The position numbers and the translations under genes were made by a program. From Actinomycetes bacterium (GTDB lineage: Bacteria > Actinomycetota > Actinomycetes > Actinomycetales > Dermabacteraceae), in contig JAEWEZ010000012.1 of NCBI GenBank assembly GCA_023389045.1, forward strand, positions 1 through 18,814: a stretch of DNA of 18,814 bases. Reading direction: 5' to 3'. The first letter of the stretch is position 1, and each line of letters opens with the position of its first letter. Below the pieces are notes generated by a model. It ran no database searches and was not told the origin of the DNA. It worked only from the letters and a program-made list of their open reading frames with translations. Of the stretch, positions 1 through 7,086 are shown in pieces.

Positions 1-38
1 GCGTCTGGGTTGCCGCGTCTGGGTTCCCGCGTCTGGGG
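1..38. repeat. 14-bp tandem repeat, 2.7 copies
   Basis: The unit gcgtctgggttgcc (1-14) recurs as gcgtctgggttccc (15-28) and then as gcgtctgggg (29-38). The period is 14 bp, not a multiple of three, so it is unlikely to be part of a conserved coding repeat. It lies just downstream of the 3' end of the leftward gene that stops at 69. The array may extend beyond the window edge. Confidence 0.8.
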
Positions 39-68
39 CTCCCTGTTCCTCAGCCGCGGCCCCTGCAT

Positions 69-575
69 TTACTCTGCGGGCTCTTCCGGCGTTGCCGCCG
101 TGGACCCAGCGTTTGCCTCGACGATCCTCGGCATGAACCGGTCTTGGCTCAGCGGAGCAAGGCCACCGTCGCAGAGAACTACCTGCCAGCCGATCGAGGC
201 GCCGTGATCTGCGCCGATGGAGCGGACCACCTCGCTCACGCGCACGCTTGCCTCCCGGCCGCTGCCGAGGAAACCGGCACCCGCGTAACCGCCGAGGCGC
301 CGCCCGCTGCTGCGTTCTGCCGCAAGCGCCCTGCTGTCCAGGGCCTTCGCGCTGCGGCGCAGGGTCGTTCCGATCGTCCCCAGGGCGCTGTACTGGACCG
401 TGTTCCACCGCTGCTGAAGGTCGGTGTAAATCTCTCGAGCCGGCTCGTTGCCGCTACCGGTTCCCTGGGCAAAGGTGTTGGTGATCCGTAGACGCAGCAG
501 GGAAATCCTGTCGGCCGCGCGACGGAGCTGCACTGCCTGCGCCCGCAGTGCGCGAGCGTTCGCTGCCGGTTTCAT
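69..575 (-). CDS. hypothetical protein, helical N-terminal half
   Basis: This 168-aa protein is not recognised. The start ATG at 575 is chosen because the minus strand reads GGAGGTGGGGGA directly before it, one of the strongest ribosome-binding sites in the window. Residues 1-90 are rich in Ala, Leu and Arg with no prolines before the linker around residues 38-45, which suggests two long helices; a Trp lies in the second helix region (QQRWNTVQY). This faintly recalls WXG100-type helical hairpins, but the WXG motif itself is absent, so I do not assign the family. There is no signal peptide or membrane segment. It starts 31 nt after the stop of the upstream hydrolase gene, so the two probably share a transcript. 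Function unknown. Confidence 0.7.
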   Translation of the reverse strand: MKPAANARALRAQAVQLRRAADRISLLRLRITNTFAQGTGSGNEPAREIYTDLQQRWNTVQYSALGTIGTTLRRSAKALDSRALAAERSSGRRLGGYAGAGFLGSGREASVRVSEVVRSIGADHGASIGWQVVLCDGGLAPLSQDRFMPRIVEANAGSTAATPEEPAE

Positions 576-606
576 TCCCCCACCTCCTGCACCTACGAGA
601 GCAGCC

Positions 607-1608
607 TCATGGCTCCATCGTAGAGGGATGCTCGCCGAGTTCTGTGAGCCATGTGCGCAAGGTACGCATTGCAGCAGCCCGAGCGTCCGCATCGGAGAGG
701 AACACATCGTGACGCGCCCCGTCGATCGCCGAGATCTGCACGTCTTCCCCGAGGCGTCTGGCCGCCCTGCGCAGGGAGTGCACATCCAGCACCGCATCGG
801 CGCGACGCATCGACTCGGTAAAGACGGGGCCGATGCGGCTTCGCGTCGAACACAGCACGAGGATCGGGATGTCGAGGGCGGGCCCGCGGCGGAGCTGGTC
901 CTGCGCTCGCAGCACGGCGGCCAGGGTGCAGGCTGGGAAGGGATGCCCTCCCGGGGGTTTGAGCTCGAGGTCGTACTCGAAACGGCCCCCGTGCTCGCGG
1001 TGCGTGGTGCGGGCATAGTGGGTGCTCCCCTGCGGGAGCAGGAGACGCGCGCCGCGCCGTGCCGCGAGCCGGCAGACCGGGCCGGTCAGCAGGCGGCGCA
1101 CAGCTGAGCCGAGATGCATTTCGAGCCAGGGCGAGTTCAGGGCGAGACCGCGCACCGCGCCGGGGTAGCGCTGGGCGTAGAGGCTTGCGGTGAGGCCCCC
1201 GGTCGAGTGCGCGAGGATGATCGGGGGCGTGTCGCGTCCGATCCGGTCCAGGGCGGCGTCGATCTCGGCGTCGTACTCCCGCAGATCGTGGATCGCGGTA
1301 GGGGTTTGCCCCGGCCGCAGGGATCGGCCGTATTTGCGCAGATCGAGGGCCCAGGCGGGATGCCCATCGGAAACCAGGGTGTTCAGCAGTTCGCGGTCAA
1401 AGACGTAATCGGACCAGCCGTGCATCACGAGGATCGGTGCGCGGTCAGGGGCGCCCTCGGCGGCACGGCGGTGCACGAGCGTGGCGTGCAGCGGGCCTTC
1501 TTCGTCAGCACCCAGGTCGATCCGTTCGCTGATCCAGCCGGGTCCGAGGATCGGGTCCTCGGTCATGCGATCGGCGCCGTCGGGGGTGCGCTCGGGGCCT
1601 GGGCTCAC
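607..1608 (-). CDS. alpha/beta hydrolase (serine aminopeptidase S33 / Hydrolase_4-like)
   Basis: The protein is 333 aa from GTG at 1608, predicted cytosolic, and likely an esterase or lipase-like hydrolase of unknown substrate. Numbered from this start, an HGW oxyanion segment (VMHGWSDY, about 61-68) precedes the nucleophile elbow AHSTGG (Ser135). A conserved Asp lies in ADAVLDV (Asp275) and the catalytic His in DGARHDVF (His300), so the triad is complete. Start choice: TATGCT on the minus strand (1620-1615) sits exactly 6 nt before this GTG, a leaderless arrangement repeated elsewhere in the window. Alternatives are ATG at 1638 and ATG at 1566 (319 aa); none has a clear Shine-Dalgarno site. 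It is followed after 31 nt by the small hypothetical gene. The fold assignment is firm; the substrate is unknown. Confidence 0.88.
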   Translation of the reverse strand: MSPGPERTPDGADRMTEDPILGPGWISERIDLGADEEGPLHATLVHRRAAEGAPDRAPILVMHGWSDYVFDRELLNTLVSDGHPAWALDLRKYGRSLRPGQTPTAIHDLREYDAEIDAALDRIGRDTPPIILAHSTGGLTASLYAQRYPGAVRGLALNSPWLEMHLGSAVRRLLTGPVCRLAARRGARLLLPQGSTHYARTTHREHGGRFEYDLELKPPGGHPFPACTLAAVLRAQDQLRRGPALDIPILVLCSTRSRIGPVFTESMRRADAVLDVHSLRRAARRLGEDVQISAIDGARHDVFLSDADARAAAMRTLRTWLTELGEHPSTMEP

Positions 1609-1711
1609 GGGCTGAGCATAGGCGGTGGGCCTGGGCATTCACATCGCAACCGTAGGAACCGCGCAGCGCGTCCCCCGGCGGGAGGCGCATCGTGAGCGGA
1701 AGAAGCGGTGC

Positions 1712-1930
1712 TCAGGAGTCGTTGGCGCCGTGAGCGTCAGCGCCGGAAGCGGATTCGCGCCCGCTATTGCCTTCGAGGAGCTCCATCACCTCGCGGCGGA
1801 TGATGGTTGCCGGTGTGGCAGATGCCCGATCGTACCCACCTGGTCTGCGCGGAAGGTGAGTACGAGGGGCGAACAGACATGTTTGGCCCGCCCATCCTGC
1901 GCATGGCGGGACCGGACTGTCTCATCAGGT
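1712..1930 (-). pseudogene. decayed bldC-like HTH regulator (remnant)
   Basis: No intact frame exists, but the minus strand keeps pieces of a BldC-type (MerR/excisionase-like) HTH protein in more than one frame. One frame reads LTFRADQVGTIG and then PHRQ, comparable with the TRWADQG-x-VGTIRTPGGHRR core of the family. After a shift, the next frame reads TIIRREVMELLEGNSGRES and stops at 1712-1714, comparable with the family end FRRxEVxELLEG. Further upstream, CLFAPRT resembles LFxVAPRT. Codons in the last segment (ATC ATC CGC CGC GAG GTG ATG GAG CTC CTC) look like once-functional high-GC coding DNA. Position supports it: in Streptomyces, bldC lies close to purF-purM-DUF3073. The identification is by eye from motif memory, so it is moderate. 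The 5' limit is approximate. Confidence 0.5.
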
Positions 1931-2291
1931 GACCAACTCCGAGTAAAAATGCTGTTCGGCGACCGGATTGCCTGCATTGCGATTCTGGGCAAATAGGTCG
2001 AAGCGCCCTTATCGCATCACTGAGATGTCAGACGTCACAGCATCGCAACAAATGGCGGAACGCTACGCGTGTCGCCCCATAGCCCTCTCCGCCTGGGCCC
2101 CACAGACTGCACAGGCAGGGTTTCTGAGACCGCATACACCCGCGCGTCACGGTGCGATGTGGCGCACGCGGCACACCCTGCGCGCTGAAGGTTCGCCCCT
2201 CGGCGCCGTGACCATGTAATATCAGGTCCCGAATCACAGCCATCTTCCGGGCATCACTACGCCCGCCGCCGACGCACAGGGGGTCAGATCC
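1931..2291. other. intergenic region without recognisable gene
   Basis: About 360 bp between the bldC-like remnant and DUF3073. Short open frames exist on both strands, but none has a ribosome-binding site or a protein-like composition I recognise. The part at 1925-2060 is visibly more A/T-rich than the surroundings. TAATAT at 2217-2222 is a possible -10 for DUF3073, which would give a leader of about 60 nt; no convincing -35 is seen at 17 bp. AGGGGGT at 2279-2285 is the DUF3073 ribosome-binding site. Confidence 0.5.
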
Positions 2292-2471
2292 ATGGGTCGT
2301 GGCCGACAGAAAGCCAAGCAGACCAAGGTGGCACGGGACCTCAAGTACTACAGCCCGCCGACCGACCTCTCTGCCCTACAGCGCGAGCTCCAGGCCAAGT
2401 CCTCCGCCGACACGGAGAAGGACTGGGACGAGGAGAACGACGACTGGGCTGAGGACGACTTCCGCCGCTGA
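2292..2471 (+). CDS. DUF3073 family protein
   Basis: This 59-aa protein begins MGRGRQKAKQTKVARDLKYY, the hallmark N-terminus of the actinobacterial DUF3073 family. It continues with a short SPPTDL-LQREL segment and ends in a very acidic tail (DWDEENDDWAEDDF). The basic N-terminus and acidic C-terminus give it a bipolar charge pattern. The ATG follows AGGGGGT with 7 nt between. The family commonly sits beside purM in actinobacteria, as it does here, but converges on purM rather than following it. Function is not established. Its length is close to the family's usual size. Confidence 0.93.
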   Translation: MGRGRQKAKQTKVARDLKYYSPPTDLSALQRELQAKSSADTEKDWDEENDDWAEDDFRR

Positions 2472-2495
2472 GGTCGCACGGCACCGCCGGTACCT

Positions 2496-2522
2496 ACGCC
2501 CCGATGTACCGCATCGGGGCGT
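2496..2522. terminator. bidirectional hairpin between DUF3073 and purM
   Basis: A perfect 11-bp stem, ACGCCCCGATG (2496-2506) and CATCGGGGCGT (2512-2522), encloses a 5-nt loop. It lies 25 nt after the DUF3073 stop and 100 nt from the purM stop, between convergent genes. The following plus strand is only modestly T-rich (tgtgctgtct). Confidence 0.75.
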
Positions 2523-2621
2523 TGTGCTGTCTACGGGCTGGGGATCTCCCTGTCTCAGGGCTGGAAAGTCTCGGTACCGGTGATGCGCAGTGGCCGAGTT
2601 GATCTCTCAGTAGCCGAGTCA

Positions 2622-3800
2622 TCAGGCCCAGCCGGGGTACTGCCCCGTCATCATGACGGCGCCACCCTCAACGCCCTTAGCCCCGCGGACCACATACTCG
2701 AGCCCCTCACCGGACGCCTCCGGCAGGCCGTCGGCCGGGAGCACCTCACCGATCACCCGCGCGCCCAGGCCCCGCTCAGCGCAACGCGCCAGAACAGCCT
2801 CAGCCCCGTCGGCCGCGACCACGGCGACCATACCGAGCCCCATGTTCAGGGTGCCCTCGAGGTCCTTCTGCGGCACGGAGCCCCAGCGGCGCACCAGATC
2901 GAAGATCGGCTGCGGCGTCCAGGTGGAGCGGTCCACGCGCACCGCCACCTCCGCCGGCACCACGCGCGCCAGGTTGGCAGCGAGGCCACCACCGGTCACG
3001 TGGCTCAGGGCGTGCAGGGCGGGGCCGGCCTGCGGGTCATCCAGAAGGGCGACCACATCACCGGCATAGATGCGGGTGGGTTCGAGCAGTTCCTCACCGA
3101 GGGTGCGGCCGAGCTCTTCCACGTGATCGGTGAGCGCGAGACCGCTGCGCTCCACCACGGCGCGCACCAGCGAGTAGCCATTGGAATGCAGGCCAGAGGC
3201 GTCCCAGCCGATCACCACATCGCCGGCGCGAACACGGTGCGCACCGAGCATCGCCTCGGCTTCCACCACACCCACGGCGGCGCCCGCCACGTCGTAGTCC
3301 TCGGGGGCCATGAGCCCCGGATGCTCAGCGGTTTCGCCACCCACCAGGGGGCACTGCGCACGCTGGCAGCCTTCCGCGATACCGCGCACGATGTCGGCGA
3401 TGCGTTCGGGAACGACGCTGCCGCAGGCGATGTAGTCGGTCATGGCGAGCGGGCGAGCACCCACCACCACGATGTCGTCCACGACCATCGCCACGAGGTC
3501 CTGGCCGATCGTGTCGTGCACATCCAGGGCGCGGGCGATCGCGATCTTGGTTCCCACCCCGTCGGTGCTGGAGGCGAGCAGAGGTCGCTCATAGTCCTTC
3601 AGCGCGCTGACGTCCACGAGCCCGGCGAAGGCGCCGATTCCACCCATCACGGTCGGGCCGTGCGTGGCGGCTACCGCGGCTTTCATGAGCTCAACGGCGC
3701 GGTCGCCGGCGGCGGTGTCCACTCCGGCGCTCGCGTAGGTGATCCCCTCCCCCGTCGGTTCCGCAGCGGCGCCGGGGTGATGCGCGTTCTCAGCGCTCAT
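2622..3800 (-). CDS. purM: phosphoribosylformylglycinamidine cyclo-ligase (AIR synthetase)
   Basis: PurM converts FGAM to AIR with ATP, the fifth step of de novo purine synthesis. The 392-aa protein shows the family pattern in order: ITYASAGVD near residue 20, LLASSTDGVGTK, a DLVAMVVDDIVVVGARPL segment, CPLVGGETAEHPG, GLHSNGYSLVR, and HVTGGGLAANLARVVP, followed by WGSVPQKDLEGTLNMGLGM. An N-terminal extension of about 18 residues (MSAENAHHPG...) precedes the core and is variable in the family. The ATG at 3800 overlaps the purF stop by 4 nt (ATGA), which indicates translational coupling and fixes the start. The stop is separated from DUF3073 by a shared terminator. Confidence 0.97.
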   Translation of the reverse strand: MSAENAHHPGAAAEPTGEGITYASAGVDTAAGDRAVELMKAAVAATHGPTVMGGIGAFAGLVDVSALKDYERPLLASSTDGVGTKIAIARALDVHDTIGQDLVAMVVDDIVVVGARPLAMTDYIACGSVVPERIADIVRGIAEGCQRAQCPLVGGETAEHPGLMAPEDYDVAGAAVGVVEAEAMLGAHRVRAGDVVIGWDASGLHSNGYSLVRAVVERSGLALTDHVEELGRTLGEELLEPTRIYAGDVVALLDDPQAGPALHALSHVTGGGLAANLARVVPAEVAVRVDRSTWTPQPIFDLVRRWGSVPQKDLEGTLNMGLGMVAVVAADGAEAVLARCAERGLGARVIGEVLPADGLPEASGEGLEYVVRGAKGVEGGAVMMTGQYPGWA

Positions 3801-5293
3801 GCGTGGGACTCCTCAAGGACAGCAACGGTCTGCTGGGTGCGTAGTTCCAGCACACCCTTGCCGAGGGCGGACTGATCGGGCAGTTCCACCGGGTATTCGC
3901 CGGTGAAGCAGGCGGTGCACAGGCGCTCGGCAAGCTGCTCCGTGGCGGCGATCATGCCTTCCAGGGAGATGTAGCCGAGGGAATCAGCACCGATCGAACG
4001 GGCGATCTCTTCGGGGCTCAGGCCGTTGGCGATGAGCTCGGCGCGGGTCGCGAAGTCGATCCCGTAGAAGCAGGGCCAGCGCACCGGCGGGGAGGAGATG
4101 CGCACATGCACTTCGGCGGCGCCGTTCTCGCGCAGCATCCGCACCACGGCGCGCTGGGTGTTTCCGCGCACCACGGAGTCGTCGATCACCACGAGGCGCT
4201 TGCCCTCGATCATTTCCCGCAGCGGGTTGAGCTTGAGCCGGATCCCGAGCTGTCGGATCGTCTGGCTGGGCTGGATGAAGGTGCGGCCCACGTAGGCGTT
4301 CTTGACCATGCCCTGGCCGTAGGGGATGCCGGATTCCTGCGCGTAGCCGATGGCAGCGGGGGTTCCAGAATCCGGGGTGGGGATCACGAGGTCAGCATCG
4401 ACGGGATGCTCACGGGCCAGTTCCCGCCCCATCGCGATCCGAGAGTCATTCACGGCGCGCCCACCGATGCGAGTATCGGGGCGGGCCAGGTACACGTACT
4501 CGAAAACGCAGCCCTTGGGCTTGGGTTCGAGCACCTGCTCGCTGCGCAGACCGTCTTCGTCGATCGTGAGCAGTTCCCCGGGCTCCACTTCGCGCACGAA
4601 GCTCGCCCCACAGATGTCGAGGGCTGCGGTTTCGGAGGCGACCACCCAGCCGCGCTCCAGGCGCCCCAGCACCAGCGGGCGGATCCCCTGGGGGTCGCGC
4701 GCCGCGTACAGGGTTTTCTCGTCCATCACGGTGAAGCAGTAAGCGCCGCGCAGATGCCCCATCAGTTCCTTGATGGCCTCGCCGAGGGGACCGGAGGTGT
4801 TCAGCAGGGCGGTGACCAGCGCGGTGTCGGTGGTGTTGCCGCGAGCAATCTCGCCCTTTCGCATGTCGTGGTTGCGCTCAGCCAGCAGGTCGAGCAGTTC
4901 CCCGGTGTTGACGAGGTTGCCGTTGTGCGCGAGCGCCACGGTGCCATCGGGGCGTGCACCGAGGGTGGGCTGGGCATTGCACCAGATGGAACCGCCGGTG
5001 GTCGAGTAGCGGGTATGCCCGATCGCGAGATGCCCTTGGAGGGTCTCGAGCGACGCCTCGTCGAACACCTGGGAGACCAGACCCATGTCTTTGTAGACCA
5101 TGATCTGGTGGCCATCGGAAGCCGCAATACCTGCGGATTCCTGGCCTCGGTGCTGCAGGGCGTACAGACCGAAGTAGGTCAGTTTGGCGACCTCTTCACC
5201 GGGGGCGAACACACCGAAGACCCCACAGGAATCCTGGGGACCCTTCTCGCCGGGGAGGAGGTCGTGGGAGAGGGAGCCATCACCGCGTGCCAC
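3797..5293 (-). CDS. purF: amidophosphoribosyltransferase
   Basis: PurF makes phosphoribosylamine from PRPP and glutamine, the committed step of purine synthesis. The 498-aa protein has a 22-residue propeptide, then the N-terminal nucleophile Cys23 (CGVFGVFA) of the glutaminase domain, with HRGQES and HTRYSTTG motifs. The phosphoribosyltransferase domain has the PRPP loop VVIDDSVVRGNT (368-379). Cys262 (GCVFEY), Cys408 (WPCFYG), Cys459 and Cys462 (LCTACFTG) match the four ligands of the B. subtilis-type [4Fe-4S] cluster, so processing and oxygen sensitivity like that class are expected. The start is GTG at 5293. CAGAAT on the minus strand ends exactly 6 nt upstream (5305-5300), compatible with a leaderless transcript separate from the purA operon. 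Confidence 0.97.
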   Translation of the reverse strand: MARGDGSLSHDLLPGEKGPQDSCGVFGVFAPGEEVAKLTYFGLYALQHRGQESAGIAASDGHQIMVYKDMGLVSQVFDEASLETLQGHLAIGHTRYSTTGGSIWCNAQPTLGARPDGTVALAHNGNLVNTGELLDLLAERNHDMRKGEIARGNTTDTALVTALLNTSGPLGEAIKELMGHLRGAYCFTVMDEKTLYAARDPQGIRPLVLGRLERGWVVASETAALDICGASFVREVEPGELLTIDEDGLRSEQVLEPKPKGCVFEYVYLARPDTRIGGRAVNDSRIAMGRELAREHPVDADLVIPTPDSGTPAAIGYAQESGIPYGQGMVKNAYVGRTFIQPSQTIRQLGIRLKLNPLREMIEGKRLVVIDDSVVRGNTQRAVVRMLRENGAAEVHVRISSPPVRWPCFYGIDFATRAELIANGLSPEEIARSIGADSLGYISLEGMIAATEQLAERLCTACFTGEYPVELPDQSALGKGVLELRTQQTVAVLEESHA

Positions 5294-5340
5294 CGTGCCA
5301 TTCTGCCACAGTGTCGGGACGTCAGGCTGTGGGCTCCCCC

Positions 5341-5799
5341 TCAGCGGGAGCGGTGACGGACCTTATCCACGAGAGCCGCAATCGCGGTGAGCGGAACCCC
5401 GATCACGACGGCGCTGAGCATCGCCACGTTCATGATGGCGGCAAGGCCCATCACACCCATCAGCACGGCCGCAAACGCCCCACCGAAGAAGGTGATGAGC
5501 AGCAGAAGAACCACCCAGAAGCCGAGCGAGGGGGTGCGACCGCGGCGCACGTACAGGGCTGTTCCCGTCTGGCTTGCCGTGGGGTGCGCAGCAGCATGAC
5601 CAGCGGGGCTGTCGGTGCGCGGGTGCGAAGAAGGGGCCGACGACGGGGCGGTCGCTGTGGTTTCTTCGCTGCCGTGTGCAGCGGCTGCCTCCACGGCAGG
5701 TTGAGGAGCAGGCGTGGCAGCCTGCTCAGCGGTGGGCTCAGGATCAGTCTGGGGCATCTCGTGGAGTGTTCGTCGGGCGGGATCGGTCGGGCTGGTCAC
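5341..5799 (-). CDS. small two-TM membrane protein with Ala/Pro/Thr-rich N-terminus
   Basis: A 152-aa protein not assigned to a family. Residues 1-85 are low complexity, rich in Ala, Pro, Thr and Ser with many acidic residues, and probably disordered. Two hydrophobic segments follow: LGFWVVLLLLITFFGGAFAA and a second from about IMNVAMLSAVVIGVPLTAIA, with a short basic end (DKVRHRSR). The start is GTG at 5799, preceded by GCAGGAG with 4 nt spacing. It overlaps the cutC stop as GTGA. Longer upstream ATG starts in this frame would run back through cutC and are rejected. It ends 47 nt before purF begins. The location in the inner membrane is an inference from hydropathy. Confidence 0.8.
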   Translation of the reverse strand: MTSPTDPARRTLHEMPQTDPEPTAEQAATPAPQPAVEAAAAHGSEETTATAPSSAPSSHPRTDSPAGHAAAHPTASQTGTALYVRRGRTPSLGFWVVLLLLITFFGGAFAAVLMGVMGLAAIMNVAMLSAVVIGVPLTAIAALVDKVRHRSR

Positions 5800-6593
5800 A
5801 GTGCTCCTGCGGCGTCCACGGCGGCCGTGGCCACGGCAGGATCGGTGTCGGTGCTCGGCTCGCCGGGGGCGGGCTGCACACCGGGACGGCGCCGCGCGGA
5901 GAGGTGCACATCGCTGATCCCGGTAGCTTTGACGAGCCCCGCAATGTCTGCGGGGCGCACGCTGCCACCGGCGCACACATCGACCACACCGGCGGAGGCC
6001 TCCACCATGGCGGCGAGGTCACCGGCACCGTCCATGGCACATTGTGCCCCTCCGGAACTGAGCACTCGGTGAAAGCCGAGCGGAATCACAGCCTCGACGG
6101 CGGCTTGGCGCTGCGCACGGCCCGGCAGGGTGTCCACGGCACGGTGCAGGGTGAGGGTGACTCCCCGCATCTGTTCCTGCCCGGCCTGCAGGGCGGCATC
6201 ACGCATCTGTTCAAGGGCGGACAGGTCAAGGCGCGCATCGGCGGTGAGAGCACCGAGAACCACACCGGCGGCCCCGGCCTGGACGGCGTCGGCGGCCTGC
6301 CGGGTCATGCTCTCGATCTCCGCGGCGCTGAACACAAACTCTTCGGGGTGGCCCAGGAAGTCGGTCAGCTCCGCGCGGCAGCGGATGAGCACGTGCACAT
6401 CGAAATGTGGGCGTGCCTGCCCGCGCGCGGCCATCTCGGCAGCCCGTTGTGTGCAGGCCGCGATCAGGTCGAGCGGCGGGGTCACGCCGCCGCGCACCAG
6501 ATCAGCGCACAGTTCCACGCGATCGGCGCCGGCAGCGGCGGCCACTTCCAGGCCGGCCAGGTCTTGTACGGCAATCTCAACGGCGATGCTCAT
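5796..6593 (-). CDS. cutC: CutC family protein
   Basis: The 265-aa protein begins VEIAVQDLAGLEVAAAAGAD and continues RVELCADLVRGGVTPP, the diagnostic N-terminus of the CutC TIM-barrel family. Further family features are HVLIRCR, VVLGALTADARLD, LTLHRAVDT, VLSSGGAQ and a C-terminal GGSVRPADIAGLVKATGISDVH barrel end. CutC was first linked to copper homeostasis in E. coli, but that role is disputed, so the biochemical function is uncertain. An extra tail of roughly 30 residues rich in Pro, Thr and Ala follows the barrel. The ATG at 6593 overlaps the preceding gene as ATGA, and the stop overlaps the next gene as GTGA, so it is translated within the purA operon. Confidence 0.93.
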   Translation of the reverse strand: MSIAVEIAVQDLAGLEVAAAAGADRVELCADLVRGGVTPPLDLIAACTQRAAEMAARGQARPHFDVHVLIRCRAELTDFLGHPEEFVFSAAEIESMTRQAADAVQAGAAGVVLGALTADARLDLSALEQMRDAALQAGQEQMRGVTLTLHRAVDTLPGRAQRQAAVEAVIPLGFHRVLSSGGAQCAMDGAGDLAAMVEASAGVVDVCAGGSVRPADIAGLVKATGISDVHLSARRRPGVQPAPGEPSTDTDPAVATAAVDAAGAL

Positions 6594-7084
6594 CGCGGCT
6601 CTCCCCCGTCGGCACTCATTCCGTCGGCACTCATTCCGTCGGTACTCATCCCGTCGGAACCGACCCCGTCGTTCCCCGTCCCGGTCGGCGCCTGCGCCCG
6701 CAGGCCGCGCACGAGACGTCGCGGCCCCGGAAGCGGCAGAAGGTCGGAGAGGTCTGAGCGTTCCCCGCTTGCGCCCAGGCGGCCCTCCGCCAGCGCTTCA
6801 TGCCAGTGCATCTCACCGCAGGCGAGGCTCAGCCAGGTCTGCGGATCAGTTTCGACAACGGCCGGCGGAGTGCCGCGCGTATGGCGAGTACCGGCGATGG
6901 CCTGCACGGCCGCGTAGGGAGGCACGCGAATCTCCACGGCGCCGCCGGGTGATTCCTCAGCCAGCAGCTCGAGGGTGTAGCGCACCGCGGGAGCCAGCAC
7001 GCTGCGACCCGCGCTGTCGGGATCGAGTGCCCAGGCTGTGAGTGCATCGGCGCCCGCGGCGGGGTCGGTGCGACGTCGCGCCAT
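6590..7084 (-). CDS. bacterial sterol-carrier-protein ortholog (SCP-like)
   Basis: The 164-aa protein begins MARRRTDPAAGADALTAW. It carries EIRVPPYAAVQAIAGTRHTRG and VVETDPQTWLSLACGEMHW, features I associate with the actinobacterial SCP-like family (bacterial SCP ortholog domain). That fold binds lipophilic ligands; the ligand here is unknown. ATG at 7084 is chosen; GTG at 7090, which overlaps the purA stop as GTGA and adds two residues, is equally possible. Neither has a clear Shine-Dalgarno site, suggesting coupling to purA. The last 25 residues are a tandem repeat (SDGM-STDGM-SADGM) produced by a 15-bp DNA repeat. The stop overlaps cutC by 4 nt. Confidence 0.85.
   Translation of the reverse strand: MARRRTDPAAGADALTAWALDPDSAGRSVLAPAVRYTLELLAEESPGGAVEIRVPPYAAVQAIAGTRHTRGTPPAVVETDPQTWLSLACGEMHWHEALAEGRLGASGERSDLSDLLPLPGPRRLVRGLRAQAPTGTGNDGVGSDGMSTDGMSADGMSADGGEPR
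6606..6680. repeat. 15-bp tandem repeat in the SCP-like gene 3' end
   Basis: Plus-strand unit ccgtcggcactcatt: two identical copies (6606-6620, 6621-6635), then ccgtcggtactcatc (6636-6650), ccgtcggaaccgacc (6651-6665) and a degenerate copy (6666-6680). All lie in the 3' end of the minus-strand SCP-like gene and encode its SDGM-type tail. The core CCGTCGG recurs in the repeats at 10413-10562 and 18666-18738. Confidence 0.88.
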
Positions 7085-7086
7085 CG

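Noticed and set aside
1968..2243. Small ORFs on both strands in the gap before DUF3073
   Set aside because: No ribosome-binding site, no recognisable pattern, unusual codon use; treated as intergenic.
4106..5356. Long plus-strand open frame (416 codons) opposite purF
   Set aside because: It is the antisense shadow of purF: His/Gly/Ala-rich composition, no ribosome-binding site, and purF is unmistakable on the other strand. The same applies to the long plus-strand frames at 2580-3875, 5574-6917 and 13177-14907.
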